NCBI RefSeq assembly: GCF_000429905.1
Contig: NZ_AUCT01000006.1
Location: forward strand, 1 to 64,000
Source of the DNA: Desulfatibacillum aliphaticivorans DSM 15576
GTDB lineage: Bacteria > Desulfobacterota > Desulfobacteria > Desulfobacterales > Desulfatibacillaceae
Reading direction: 5' to 3'
DNA length: 64,000 nt
The notes under the pieces were generated by a model. It saw nothing but the letters and a program-made list of their open reading frames with translations. It searched no databases and was not told the DNA's origin. The position numbers were made by a program, and so were the translations under genes. Positions 34,127-42,846 of the stretch are shown piece after piece (within the stretch, counting starts at the first letter, position 1; each line of letters starts with the position of its first letter).

Positions 34127-35159
34127 CCCCAGAGCCCTGGCTATCGGCCTGCTTATTACCTTTGCAGCGCTCGGCGTGGGGCTCATGGCCGTCGATGGCC
34201 TGGAAGCCGCCAAACTTCCCTCCAGATTGCTGCTGCCCCTTGCCCGGCTTTTGTTATTCGTCAGCATTGGATTGGTTGCGGCCCAGGCCATTGACTCCAC
34301 AAACTGGACGGAGAAACTCGGATTTTTGGCGGCGCCCATGTTTCGGTTCGCCAATCTGGGCGCCCATTGCAGCGCAGCGTTTACGGCGGCCTTTTTTTCC
34401 GGGGTGTCGGCCAACGCCATGCTTTTGGATTTTTACAAGGAAGAGCGGATCACGAAACGGCAGTTGTTCCTGACCAATTTCATTAATCAATTCCCGGCTT
34501 ATTTTCTGCATCTGCCCGTGACCTTCTTTATCGTGGTTCCGCTGACCAAAACGGCCGGGTTACTTTATTTTCTGCTGACTTTTTTGGCGACCTGCTTAAG
34601 GACCGCGCTGTTTGCGTTCTACGGGCATGTTTTCATGAAGCCCGAAAGCAGCGGCGAGCAAAGATTCGAAGGGCAGGCAAGAAAGCCCGCTTCCCGTAGG
34701 AAGAAAAAGCCCTTTTGGGAGGGGCTCAAGGCAAAGGTTCCAGGCCGGTTCGTGCGGGTGGTCGCTTTTGTGGTTCCAACATACACGGTGGTCTATGTTT
34801 TGACCGCCGCCGGCGCCTTTGACGCCTTGGAAACCTTTATGACCCGGTTTGCGGTCCAGGCTTTCATCCCGGTGGAATCGTTAAGCGTGGTGGTCTTGAG
34901 CTTCGCCTCGGAGTTTACGGCGGGTTTCGCCGCCGCCGGCGCCTTGATGGCCGCGGGAAGCATTACGGTCAAGCAAACCGTCATCGCCTTGCTTTTGGGC
35001 AACATCATCGCCTTTCCAATCCGGGCGATCAGGCATCAACTGCCCCGGTACATGGGCATTTTCTCCCCCGGCATGGGCCTGCAAATGCTGTTGATGGGCC
35101 AGGGATTCCGGGTGGCGAGCATTATTTTGGCAGGAGCGGTTTACTGGTTTGTCGGCTAA
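34101..35159 (+). CDS. Gate-domain (nucleoside-recognition-like) membrane protein inside the cobamide operon
   Basis: A 352-residue membrane protein with about eight helices in two halves. The first half is RALAIGLLITFAALGVGLM to SAAFTAAFFSGVSANAMLLDF; a basic linker of about 40 residues (around 180-220, PASRRKKKPFWEG) follows. The second half is RVVAFVVPTYTVVYVLTAAGAF to EFTAGFAAAGALMAAGSITV. The paired arrangement resembles Gate/nucleoside-recognition and SpmA/B-like proteins. The TTG start overlaps cbiL by 26 bp and its stop overlaps cbiD by 11 bp, so it is translated with the pathway. It may move cobalt, a precursor or a lower-ligand base; no such role is established, and it is the one gene of the run without an assigned step. 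Confidence 0.7.
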   Translation: MSRRKKNNNPRALAIGLLITFAALGVGLMAVDGLEAAKLPSRLLLPLARLLLFVSIGLVAAQAIDSTNWTEKLGFLAAPMFRFANLGAHCSAAFTAAFFSGVSANAMLLDFYKEERITKRQLFLTNFINQFPAYFLHLPVTFFIVVPLTKTAGLLYFLLTFLATCLRTALFAFYGHVFMKPESSGEQRFEGQARKPASRRKKKPFWEGLKAKVPGRFVRVVAFVVPTYTVVYVLTAAGAFDALETFMTRFAVQAFIPVESLSVVVLSFASEFTAGFAAAGALMAAGSITVKQTVIALLLGNIIAFPIRAIRHQLPRYMGIFSPGMGLQMLLMGQGFRVASIILAGAVYWFVG

Positions 35160-36255
35160 AGAAAAAAAGAAGCTTAGGCAGGGATTCACCACGGGAACAG
35201 CCGCCGCTGCCGCTTCCAAGGCGGCCTTGCTGTATCTGCTGACCCGGGAGACGCCCGGATTTGTGGAGGTGGATTTGCTGAACGGCCAATCCATGCAAAT
35301 TCCCGTGGATTCCGTGTTTGTTGAAAACGGTCAGGCCGAGGCGTTCGTCATCAAGGACGCGGGAGACGACCCGGACATCACCCACAAGGCCAGGATCGGC
35401 GCCAAAGTCTGTCTGATTAAAGAGCCTGGAGAGGTGAAGATAACCGGCGGCGAGGGCGTGGGCGTGGTCACCAAGCCGGGTTTGGAAATTCCCCTCGGAG
35501 AGCCGGCCATCAACCTGGGGCCGCGTCTGATGATCACGCAGTCCACTCAACAGGCCCTGGCTTTTTGCGAAAACGCCCTGGGCGTCAGCGTGGAGATTTT
35601 TGTGGAAAACGGTCGGGAACTGGCGAAAAAGACGTTAAACCATCGCCTGGGCATTGAGGGGGGCTTGTCCATATTGGGCACCACCGGGCTGGTCAAGCCA
35701 TTGTCTCATGAGGCCTATATCGCCACCATTGAGTCGGCCCTGTCCGTGGCCAAGGCCTGCGGCTCAAACCATGTGGTTTTGACCACCGGGCGTAGGACCG
35801 AAAAGCACGCCCAGGCTTTTTTTAAGGCATTGCCCGAAGAGGCGTTCATCCAGATTGGAGATTTTTTTCAGATGTCCATGAAGGGCGTCGCCAAAAACCA
35901 GCTTGCCCAAACCACCCTGGCGGTCTTTTTCGGCAAAGCCCTGAAGATGGCCCAAGGAATCCCTCACACCCACGCGTCTAAGTCCAGCCTGACCATGGAC
36001 TGGCTGGCAGGGCATGTGCGGGAGCTCACGGGGGATGAAGCCCTGGCCCTGGAAATCGCCCGGGCCAACACGGCCCGCCATGCTTTCGGCATGGTGTATC
36101 CCGAGCATCCCAAGATTTTGGAGCGGGTAGGGGAGCATATGATCAAATCCGCGTCTCGTTTTTGTGAAGGCAAATCCCAGGTCAGGGCGATCATATTCGA
36201 CTTTGAGGGCAATATTGCCTTTGATTCCATGGAAGGGAGCCAAGCTCATGAGTAA
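35149..36255 (+). CDS. cbiD: Cobalt-precorrin-5B C1-methyltransferase CbiD
   Basis: This enzyme methylates C1 during ring contraction in the anaerobic route. The 368-residue sequence has the CbiD hallmarks: LRQGFTTGTAAAAASKAAL at the N-terminus, DAGDDPDITHKARIGAKV, GGEGVGVVTKPGLEIP, GTTGLVKPLSHEAYI and GDFFQMSMKGVAKN. The TTG start at 35149 lies within the end of the Gate-protein gene. CbiD is restricted to cobalt-early pathways, confirming the anaerobic type here. Confidence 0.95.
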   Translation: MSAKEKKKLRQGFTTGTAAAAASKAALLYLLTRETPGFVEVDLLNGQSMQIPVDSVFVENGQAEAFVIKDAGDDPDITHKARIGAKVCLIKEPGEVKITGGEGVGVVTKPGLEIPLGEPAINLGPRLMITQSTQQALAFCENALGVSVEIFVENGRELAKKTLNHRLGIEGGLSILGTTGLVKPLSHEAYIATIESALSVAKACGSNHVVLTTGRRTEKHAQAFFKALPEEAFIQIGDFFQMSMKGVAKNQLAQTTLAVFFGKALKMAQGIPHTHASKSSLTMDWLAGHVRELTGDEALALEIARANTARHAFGMVYPEHPKILERVGEHMIKSASRFCEGKSQVRAIIFDFEGNIAFDSMEGSQAHE

Positions 36256-37465
36256 CCGGGTTCAAGTCATCGGCATGGGCTTGTCGCCCAGGGATCTCAC
36301 CCAGGCGCATCTGGAAATCATCCAACAGGCCCAGGTGCTGGTAGGCGGTAAACGGCATTTGGTGTCTTTTAAAGGCGTGGACGTGGTCAAACGGGAGATT
36401 GCCAGCCCTATCTCCGAAGTGTTGGATTTCATCCAGGAAAGCATGGCGGATAAAAGGGTGGTGGTGCTGGCCTCGGGCGACCCCTTGTTTTTCGGCATCG
36501 GCAAGACGCTCATCAACCGGCTGGGCGCTGAAAACGTGGTCGTCCACCCCAACGTGACCAGCATGGCCGGGGCTTTCGCCCGGCTGAACCTGCCCTGGCA
36601 GGAGGCTTATTGGGTCAGCCTGCACGGCAAAAAAGGCTTGTCTCCGCTGAAAAAGGCCATGGAGGAGCACGATCTCTTATGCGTCCTCACTGATCCGACG
36701 AACAATCCGGAGGCAATCGCAGAGGTCGTCAGAAGGCATGATTATTCCTGGAACATGTGGGTGCTGGAAAAGCTGGGAGACCCGGAGGAAAAGGTATCGC
36801 AAATCGATCCTTGCGCCTCCGATTTGCCTGCATTCGCCCAGCCCAATGTGGTGGTGCTTCAAAAGGGGGATCTGGCCGATCCTCCCGGTCCCTTGCGTTT
36901 GGGAACCCCGGATCACTGGTTCATCCATGAAAAAGGGTTGATCACCAAGGCGCCGGTTAGAACCCTTAGCTTGTCCATGCTGCAACTGGAGCCTGCCCAT
37001 ATCCTTTGGGACCTTGGCGCCGGCAGCGGATCCGTGGGCCTGGAAGCCGCGTTATTTTTACCTCAGGGCTTTGTGCATGCCGTGGAAAAAAACGCAGCGC
37101 GGGTCGGGCAAATCCAGGCCAATGCAGAACGATTCAAAGTGCAAAACTTGTCCCTGACCCAAGCGGATGCGCCGGAGGGCCTGGACGATTTGCCTCGTCC
37201 CGATCGGGTGTTCATCGGCGGAGGCGGAAAAGGCCTGCCCGAAATTCTGGGCGCCGCCATGCATGCTTTGAAGCCGGAGGGCAAAATCGTGATCAACACC
37301 GTGCTCTTGGAAACCCTGAATCAGGCTGCTTCTTTACTGGAGGAAAGGGGCTTTACGGTCAGTGTAACCCAGGCTCAGATCAGTCAATCTAAAAACATGC
37401 CATGGGGCAGGCGCATGGAGGCGTTGAACCCCGTGTGGATTATATTGGGAGAAAAAGGAAAATAA
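36248..37465 (+). CDS. cbiET: Fused precorrin-6Y methylase CbiE-CbiT
   Basis: The 405-residue bifunctional protein methylates C5 and C15 and decarboxylates the C12 acetate. Residues 1-200 are a tetrapyrrole methylase (VQVIGMGLSPRDLTQAHLEI, VLASGDPLFFGIGKTLI), equal to CbiE. Residues 225-405 are a Rossmann SAM methyltransferase with HILWDLGAGSGSVGLEAALF and VFIGGGGKGLPEILGAAM, equal to CbiT. ATG 36248 overlaps the cbiD stop; the frame continues upstream but is not conserved. Confidence 0.93.
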   Translation: MSNRVQVIGMGLSPRDLTQAHLEIIQQAQVLVGGKRHLVSFKGVDVVKREIASPISEVLDFIQESMADKRVVVLASGDPLFFGIGKTLINRLGAENVVVHPNVTSMAGAFARLNLPWQEAYWVSLHGKKGLSPLKKAMEEHDLLCVLTDPTNNPEAIAEVVRRHDYSWNMWVLEKLGDPEEKVSQIDPCASDLPAFAQPNVVVLQKGDLADPPGPLRLGTPDHWFIHEKGLITKAPVRTLSLSMLQLEPAHILWDLGAGSGSVGLEAALFLPQGFVHAVEKNAARVGQIQANAERFKVQNLSLTQADAPEGLDDLPRPDRVFIGGGGKGLPEILGAAMHALKPEGKIVINTVLLETLNQAASLLEERGFTVSVTQAQISQSKNMPWGRRMEALNPVWIILGEKGK

Positions 37466-37466
37466 T

Positions 37467-38231
37467 ATGGAAAAACATCCCGTTATATTTACGGGCGCAG
37501 GCCCGGGAGCGCCGGACCTCATCACGGTTCGGGGCATGAAAGCCCTGGAAAACGCGGATTACATCCTTTACGCCGGGTCGCTGGTGCCCGAGGCCGTGCT
37601 TCAATGGGCGAAAAGCGGCTCGGAAGTGGAAACCAGCGCGGGCATGCACCTGGACGAAATGGCTTCCAAAATGGCTGAGGCCTGGAATGAAGGAAAAAGG
37701 GTCGTCCGGCTTCACACCGGCGATCCCTCCTTGTACGGCGCGGTGCGGGAGCAAATGGCCAAGCTGGACGAACGGGACATCCCTTACGAAGTCATCCCCG
37801 GCGTGACCGCCGCTTTCGCCGCCGCCGCCGAGTTGAAGGCGGAATACACGGTTCCCAATATTTCCCAGACGCTCATTTTTACAAGAATTTCCGGCCGCAC
37901 CCCGGTGCCGGAGAAGGAGTCCCTCTTGTCCCTGGCCGAGCACAAGGCATCCCTGGCCATTTATTTGAGCGCGAGCATGGCAGACGAAGTGGCGGACATC
38001 CTCTCCAAGACTTACGGCGAACAGGCTTCCTGCGCCATCGCCTATAAGGTCAGCCATCCCGAGCAAAACATCATCCTCACCACCGTGGACAAGATGGCCG
38101 GAATCATGGAAGATAACAAGATCAACCGCCTTGCATTGATTATTGTGGGCCCGTTCCTGGACGCCAAGGGAAACGCCCAGTCCCTGCTGTATAACAAGAG
38201 CTTTTCCCATGGATACCGGGAGGAAGCATGA
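37467..38231 (+). CDS. cbiF: Cobalt-precorrin-4 C11-methyltransferase CbiF
   Basis: The 254-residue SAM methyltransferase opens with VIFTGAGPGAPDLITVRGMK and has the glycine-rich VVRLHTGDPSLYGAVREQM, then YEVIPGVTAAFAAAAEL, typical of CbiF/CobM. It adds a methyl at C11 of cobalt-precorrin-4. One base separates it from cbiET and it overlaps cbiG by four bases. Confidence 0.95.
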   Translation: MEKHPVIFTGAGPGAPDLITVRGMKALENADYILYAGSLVPEAVLQWAKSGSEVETSAGMHLDEMASKMAEAWNEGKRVVRLHTGDPSLYGAVREQMAKLDERDIPYEVIPGVTAAFAAAAELKAEYTVPNISQTLIFTRISGRTPVPEKESLLSLAEHKASLAIYLSASMADEVADILSKTYGEQASCAIAYKVSHPEQNIILTTVDKMAGIMEDNKINRLALIIVGPFLDAKGNAQSLLYNKSFSHGYREEA

Positions 38232-39271
38232 CCGATTGGTCCGAAAAAAAACTGGCGGTCTGGGCCATGACGCCCAACGCCGCCGAGTTGGCTCAGAGGG
38301 TTAGGGCGGCATGGCCGGGCGTGGAGCTGTATTTCTCCTCCAAGCTGAAAATTGACGGAGCCGACGCTGAGTTCACGTCGTTCTCCCGCACCTTGGGCGA
38401 GGCCTGGAGCCAATACGACGGTCACTACTTCATCATGGCTACGGGCATTGTGGTCCGGGTGATCGCCAACCTGATGGAGGACAAGACCAAGGACCCGGCG
38501 GTCATCTGCGGGGACGAGGCCGGGCATTTTGTCATCAGCCTGGTTTCCGGGCATATCGGCGGCGCCAACGAGTTAGCCAGGGAGCTTGCCTCGATCCTGG
38601 ACGCCCAGCCGGTCATAACCACATCCACGGACGTCAACCATGCGCCTAGCATCGACGTGATCGCCAGCGACCATGGGCTGCATATCGAAAACAAACGCGC
38701 TATCAAGCACGTGAGCATGGCTTACATCAAGGGCCAAGCCTTGCCCATGCACGACCCCTACAATTTGGTCAAGCCCCATATCCCCCGTGAGTTGATCGAG
38801 GAGCCGGCCATGTTCACCCCGACCCGATCCGGCGTGTTTGTGGACTACGAGGTGCGGGACCTGCCCGGCTTAGTGCTGGTTTTACGGCCCAAATGCCTGG
38901 TGGCGGGCATTGGATGCCGGAGGGGCGTTTCCAAACAAGAACTGGAAACGCACGTTCGAGAAGTTTTTAAGGCGCAGGGGCTGTCCATACACAGCCTGGC
39001 CCGGATTGTTTCCGTGGATCTCAAGGCGGACGAACCCGGCCTGCTTCAACTGGCCGAGGATCTGGACGTTCCCATTCATTTTTATTCAACCGACGAACTG
39101 GATCAGGTGAAGATGGTTCCCAATCCCTCTCCCCTGGTGGACAAACACATAGGAGTAAAAAGCGTATGCGAAGCAGCAGCCATTCTGGCAACGGGCCGGA
39201 GAAACCTGATAACGCCCAAGCAGGCCAGCAAGACGGCGACCGTAGCCATAGCGGCAATGCCCTTTACATAG
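38228..39271 (+). CDS. cbiG: Cobalt-precorrin-5A hydrolase CbiG
   Basis: CbiG opens the delta-lactone of cobalt-precorrin-5A and releases acetaldehyde. The 347 residues include an N-terminal domain with YFIMATGIVVRVIANLM, central SLVSGHIGGANELARELA and TTSTDVNHAPSIDVIA, and the C-terminal GIGCRRGVSKQELE and LFPL-like region ending KTATVAIAAMPFT. Its last 106 bases also encode the N-terminus of CbiH in another frame. Confidence 0.95.
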   Translation: MTDWSEKKLAVWAMTPNAAELAQRVRAAWPGVELYFSSKLKIDGADAEFTSFSRTLGEAWSQYDGHYFIMATGIVVRVIANLMEDKTKDPAVICGDEAGHFVISLVSGHIGGANELARELASILDAQPVITTSTDVNHAPSIDVIASDHGLHIENKRAIKHVSMAYIKGQALPMHDPYNLVKPHIPRELIEEPAMFTPTRSGVFVDYEVRDLPGLVLVLRPKCLVAGIGCRRGVSKQELETHVREVFKAQGLSIHSLARIVSVDLKADEPGLLQLAEDLDVPIHFYSTDELDQVKMVPNPSPLVDKHIGVKSVCEAAAILATGRRNLITPKQASKTATVAIAAMPFT

Positions 39272-40029
39272 TGGGGACCGGCCCGGGCAACGAGTTCCAT
39301 ATGTCCGGCAGGGCCAGGGAAGTGCTTGGCTTTGTGGACATTGTGGTCGGGTACAAAACCTATTTGGAGATCATCGAACCGGTCATCCAGGGCAAGAAAA
39401 CCCTGGCAACCGGCATGACCAAAGAGGTGGACCGGGTGGAGGCCGCTATTGACGCAGCTTTGAACGGCCAGTCCTGCGCTTTGGTTTCGGGCGGGGACCC
39501 CGGCGTGTACGCCATGGCCGGACTGGTCCTGGAAATCCTGGCGACCCGGAATATCGCGTGTAATTCGTGTGACGCCGGCGCTGAGGGAGGCCTGAGCGTG
39601 GAGGTGGTCCCCGGCATTCCGGCTTTGTGCGCGGGCGCAGCCCTGCTGGGCGCGCCATTGACCCACGATTTTGCAGCCATCAGCCTGAGCGATTTGCTCA
39701 CTCCCTGGGATTTGATCGAAAAGCGCATCGCCGCGGCGGCCTCGGCGGATTTCGTCATCGCCATATACAATCCCAAGAGCAAAAAGCGCGACTGGCAGTT
39801 GAATCGCGCCAGGGAGATTATCCTGGAGCATCGGGCCGGAACAACTCCCGTGGGAGTCGTCACCGGCGCAATGCGCGAGAATCAGCGCATTCAGCTTAGC
39901 TCGCTGCAGGACCTGGACAAGGCGGACGTGGGCATGCAAAGCATTGTGTTTGTAGGGAACTCTTCAACCTTTATCTACGGGGATTTGATGATTACGCCCC
40001 GGGGATACAGCAAAAAGTACGACATATGA
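39166..40029 (+). CDS. cbiH: Cobalt-precorrin-3B C17-methyltransferase CbiH
   Basis: CbiH methylates C17 and contracts the ring. The 287-residue sequence carries YIVGTGPGNEFHMSGRAREVL, the SAM motif ALVSGGDPGVYAMAGLVLEI, VVPGIPALCAGAALLGAPLTHDFAAISLSDLLTPW (in parts) and FVIAIYNPKSKKRDWQL. The first 31 residues are Ser/Gly/Asn-rich and outside the usual domain; no later start exists before the conserved IVGTG, so the 106-bp overlap with cbiG appears real. Confidence 0.93.
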   Translation: MRSSSHSGNGPEKPDNAQAGQQDGDRSHSGNALYIVGTGPGNEFHMSGRAREVLGFVDIVVGYKTYLEIIEPVIQGKKTLATGMTKEVDRVEAAIDAALNGQSCALVSGGDPGVYAMAGLVLEILATRNIACNSCDAGAEGGLSVEVVPGIPALCAGAALLGAPLTHDFAAISLSDLLTPWDLIEKRIAAAASADFVIAIYNPKSKKRDWQLNRAREIILEHRAGTTPVGVVTGAMRENQRIQLSSLQDLDKADVGMQSIVFVGNSSTFIYGDLMITPRGYSKKYDI

Positions 40030-41546
40030 AGCCAAAAGCCAAAAAAGCCAAATGCCTGGCCGCCTTCGGCACGGGCTCGGACGTGGGAAAAAGCGTGATC
40101 GCCACGGCCTTATGCCGGATTTTTTCCGACCGAGGCTATGCGGTCAGCCCGTACAAGGCCCAGAACATGTCCAACAACTCGGGCGTCACCCCCGAAGGCC
40201 TGGAAATGGGCCGGGCGCAGATCGTCCAGGCCGAAGCGGCCCGGGTTCCGCCCCATGTGGACATGAATCCCGTGCTGTTGAAGCCCGTCACACAGATCGG
40301 CTCCCAGGTGGTTTTGCTGGGCAAGGTTCTGCAGGATTACTCCGCAGTTCAATATCATCAGGAGAAGACTCGGTTGTTTGATGCGGCCTGCCAGGCCCTG
40401 GATCGCCTGCGCGTCGAAAATGACGTGGTGGTCATGGAAGGCGCGGGCTCCTGCGCCGAGGTCAACCTCATGGCCAGGGACATTGTAAACCTGAAAATGG
40501 CCGCCTACGCGGACGCGCCGGTGATCCTCACCGCGGACATCGACCGGGGCGGGGTTTTCGCCCAGATTGTGGGCACTTTGGCCTGCCTGGAAAAGGAACA
40601 GCAGGATCAGATCGCCGGATTCATCATCAACCGTTTTCGCGGCGATATCACGCTATTCAAGGACGGCGTGGACTGGATCGAAAAGAAGACCGGCAAACGG
40701 GTTTTCGGCGTGCTGCCCTGGTTCGATCATTTTCATATTCAGTCCGAAGACTCGGTGGTGATCGAGCATCCTGAGGCCAAAACCGACCCCTCCAAAACCC
40801 CCACGGTTCTGGTCGTACGCATCCCGCATATTTCCAATTTCACGGATTTCGACCCCCTGTTTCAGGTCAAAGGCGTGGCTGTGGATTTTGTGGAGCGAGT
40901 GCGGGATCTGGCGCCTTACAAGGCCGTGATCCTGCCCGGCTCCAAAAGCACCCGGAACGATCTGGACTGGCTGGAGCAAACCGGCTGGACCGCCAAAATT
41001 AGGGAGTACACCCAAAACGGCGGGCATGTGTTGGGCGTTTGCGGCGGATACCAGATGCTGGGCAAGGAAGTGCAGGATCCCGGCGGCCTGGAAGGCAAGC
41101 CCGGAGTCACCAAAGGCCTGGGCCTTCTGCCCCTTGTCACGGTTCTCAAGGCGCCCAAAACCACCACGCTCTCCAATTTTGAGTGGGACGGCGTTTCAGG
41201 CGCAGGCTACGAAATCCACATGGGCCGGACCGCCTCGCTCGAGGATTTGAACTCCGAAAAGGTGCGGTCCGAAGGCTTGTTCAAGGTTTTGGATCGCAAC
41301 CAGCAGCCTTGCCGGGATTATGACGGCGCCATGTCGGACAACGGCCGGGTTATGGGGACGTATATGCACGGTTTGTTCGATTCTCCTGCGGTCCTGAAGA
41401 AGTGGCTGAAAAGCCTGGGCCTGGAAGATCTGGAAATAGCCGAAGAGTCGGGCATGCAGGCCCGAGACCGGCAATACGACATGCTGGCCCGCCATTTTGA
41501 AAAGCACGTGGACGTGGAAGCCCTCATCAAGGAGGCCATGGAATAA
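40026..41546 (+). CDS. cbiP: Cobyric acid synthase CbiP/CobQ
   Basis: The glutamine-dependent amidase adds the b, d, e and g amides of adenosylcobyrinate diamide. At 506 residues it has the usual length. N-terminal GTGSDVGKSVIATALCRIF and PYKAQNMSNNSGVTPEGLEMGRAQ (in parts) define the ATP domain. C-terminal AVILPGSKSTRNDLDWL, the amidotransferase Cys in GVCGGYQMLG, and YEIHMGRT and GTYMHGLFD complete it. It begins with an ATGA overlap to cbiH. Confidence 0.96.
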   Translation: MKPKAKKAKCLAAFGTGSDVGKSVIATALCRIFSDRGYAVSPYKAQNMSNNSGVTPEGLEMGRAQIVQAEAARVPPHVDMNPVLLKPVTQIGSQVVLLGKVLQDYSAVQYHQEKTRLFDAACQALDRLRVENDVVVMEGAGSCAEVNLMARDIVNLKMAAYADAPVILTADIDRGGVFAQIVGTLACLEKEQQDQIAGFIINRFRGDITLFKDGVDWIEKKTGKRVFGVLPWFDHFHIQSEDSVVIEHPEAKTDPSKTPTVLVVRIPHISNFTDFDPLFQVKGVAVDFVERVRDLAPYKAVILPGSKSTRNDLDWLEQTGWTAKIREYTQNGGHVLGVCGGYQMLGKEVQDPGGLEGKPGVTKGLGLLPLVTVLKAPKTTTLSNFEWDGVSGAGYEIHMGRTASLEDLNSEKVRSEGLFKVLDRNQQPCRDYDGAMSDNGRVMGTYMHGLFDSPAVLKKWLKSLGLEDLEIAEESGMQARDRQYDMLARHFEKHVDVEALIKEAME

Positions 41547-42067
41547 TGAAGTCGGTTTTTGTGATCGGAGGATGCCGGTCCGGAAAAAGCAGCATTGCCC
41601 TGGATTTGGCTAACGGTCAGGATGTTTCGGAAAAAATTTTCATCGCCACATGCCAGCCCCTGGACGACGAAATGGAAGACCGGGTAGCCCGGCATCAGGC
41701 GGATCGGGGCGACGACTGGCGCACCGTGGAGGAGCCTTTGGCTTTGGCTCAGGCCATTGAGGACAACGCCCGGCCTGGCCGGGTGATTCTGGTGGATTGC
41801 CTGACCCTGTGGATTTCCAACCTGGTTCTGGCGGACAAGACCCAGGATCAAATCGCGGAGACAGCCAGGGAATTGGCGGAGGTCATTCAAAAGGCGCCGT
41901 GCCCGGTCATTTTGGTTTCCAACGAAGTGGGCGCCGGAATCGTGCCGGAAAACGCCTTGTCGCGCCTGTTTCGGGACGCGGCTGGCAAGGTCAACCAGAT
42001 CACGGCCAAGGCCTGCGATCAGGTGCAGTGGGTGGTTGCGGGCATTCCCGTGATCATCAAAGGATAG
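41546..42067 (+). CDS. cobU: Adenosylcobinamide kinase / guanylyltransferase CobU
   Basis: This 173-residue enzyme phosphorylates adenosylcobinamide and attaches GMP. It has P-loop FVIGGCRSGKSSIALDLA, FIATCQPLDDEMEDRVARHQADRG (in parts) with the guanylylated His within RHQ, VDCLTLWISNLVL, and SNEVGAGIVPENALSRLFRD (in parts). The start overlaps the cbiP stop as TAATG. Confidence 0.95.
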   Translation: MKSVFVIGGCRSGKSSIALDLANGQDVSEKIFIATCQPLDDEMEDRVARHQADRGDDWRTVEEPLALAQAIEDNARPGRVILVDCLTLWISNLVLADKTQDQIAETARELAEVIQKAPCPVILVSNEVGAGIVPENALSRLFRDAAGKVNQITAKACDQVQWVVAGIPVIIKG

Positions 42068-42078
42068 TTGGTTTTAGA

Positions 42079-42846
42079 ATGGATTTAAAAAAGCTGCTTA
42101 CAAACTCTCGTTTTATGGAACGCCTGCGCGGATTGCGCGGCGCCATGCAGTTTCTCACCACCCTGCCTGCGGGCGAGATTGAATATTTTGACGCCTCCGT
42201 CATGGTGGCCTGGTTTCCCGTGGTAGGGCTGATCCTGGGCCTTATCACGGCTTGCTTTGATTTTTTGGCGCTGAACGTCTGGGCGCCCTCTACGGTTGCG
42301 GTTTTGGACGTAGTCTTGCTGGCGGCTCTTTCCGGCGCCTTGCATCTGGACGGGCTCTCCGACGCCGCCGACGGCTTGTTTTCCCACCGCCCCCGGGAGC
42401 GCGCCCTGGAAATTATGAAGGACAGCCGCATCGGCGTCATGGGCCTGGTGGCCGTGGCCGCCTGCTCGGGGATCAAGTGGGGCGGCCTGTCAGGCCTGGA
42501 GCATCACCGGTTTTTAGCGATTATGGCGGCGCCGGCCCTGGCCAGGGGCGGCATGCTTTTCGGCATGAAGTTTTTGCCCTACGGCAGGCCCAGCGGCACG
42601 GGCGGCTCGTTTTTTGAAAAGCCCCTGCCCACGAAAGCCTTCTTTCCTATGGCGATCCCCGTGTGTTTGTGCCTGGGTATGGGCGCGGCCGGGGTGATGA
42701 CCATTGCGGCCTTTGCCGTTTCCACATTCACCCTCCTGGCCTTTTACAAAGCCAAGATGGGCTGCATCACCGGCGACATGTTGGGCGCCATGAACGAAGT
42801 GAACGAGGCTTTGGCTTTGCTCATGCTGTCAGGAGCTTGGACATGA
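42079..42846 (+). CDS. cobS: Adenosylcobinamide-GDP ribazoletransferase CobS
   Basis: The membrane enzyme joins alpha-ribazole (phosphate) to adenosylcobinamide-GDP. The 255 residues include AMQFLTTLPAG near the N-terminus, LSGALHLDGLSDAADGLFSHR (in parts) with the acidic metal-binding motif, IMKDSRIGVMGLVAV, PYGRPSGTG and the end-region TGDMLGAMNEVNEALALL. About six helices are likely. ATG 42079 follows the cobU stop by 12 bases; the frame upstream is a shadow of cobU. Confidence 0.95.
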   Translation: MDLKKLLTNSRFMERLRGLRGAMQFLTTLPAGEIEYFDASVMVAWFPVVGLILGLITACFDFLALNVWAPSTVAVLDVVLLAALSGALHLDGLSDAADGLFSHRPRERALEIMKDSRIGVMGLVAVAACSGIKWGGLSGLEHHRFLAIMAAPALARGGMLFGMKFLPYGRPSGTGGSFFEKPLPTKAFFPMAIPVCLCLGMGAAGVMTIAAFAVSTFTLLAFYKAKMGCITGDMLGAMNEVNEALALLMLSGAWT

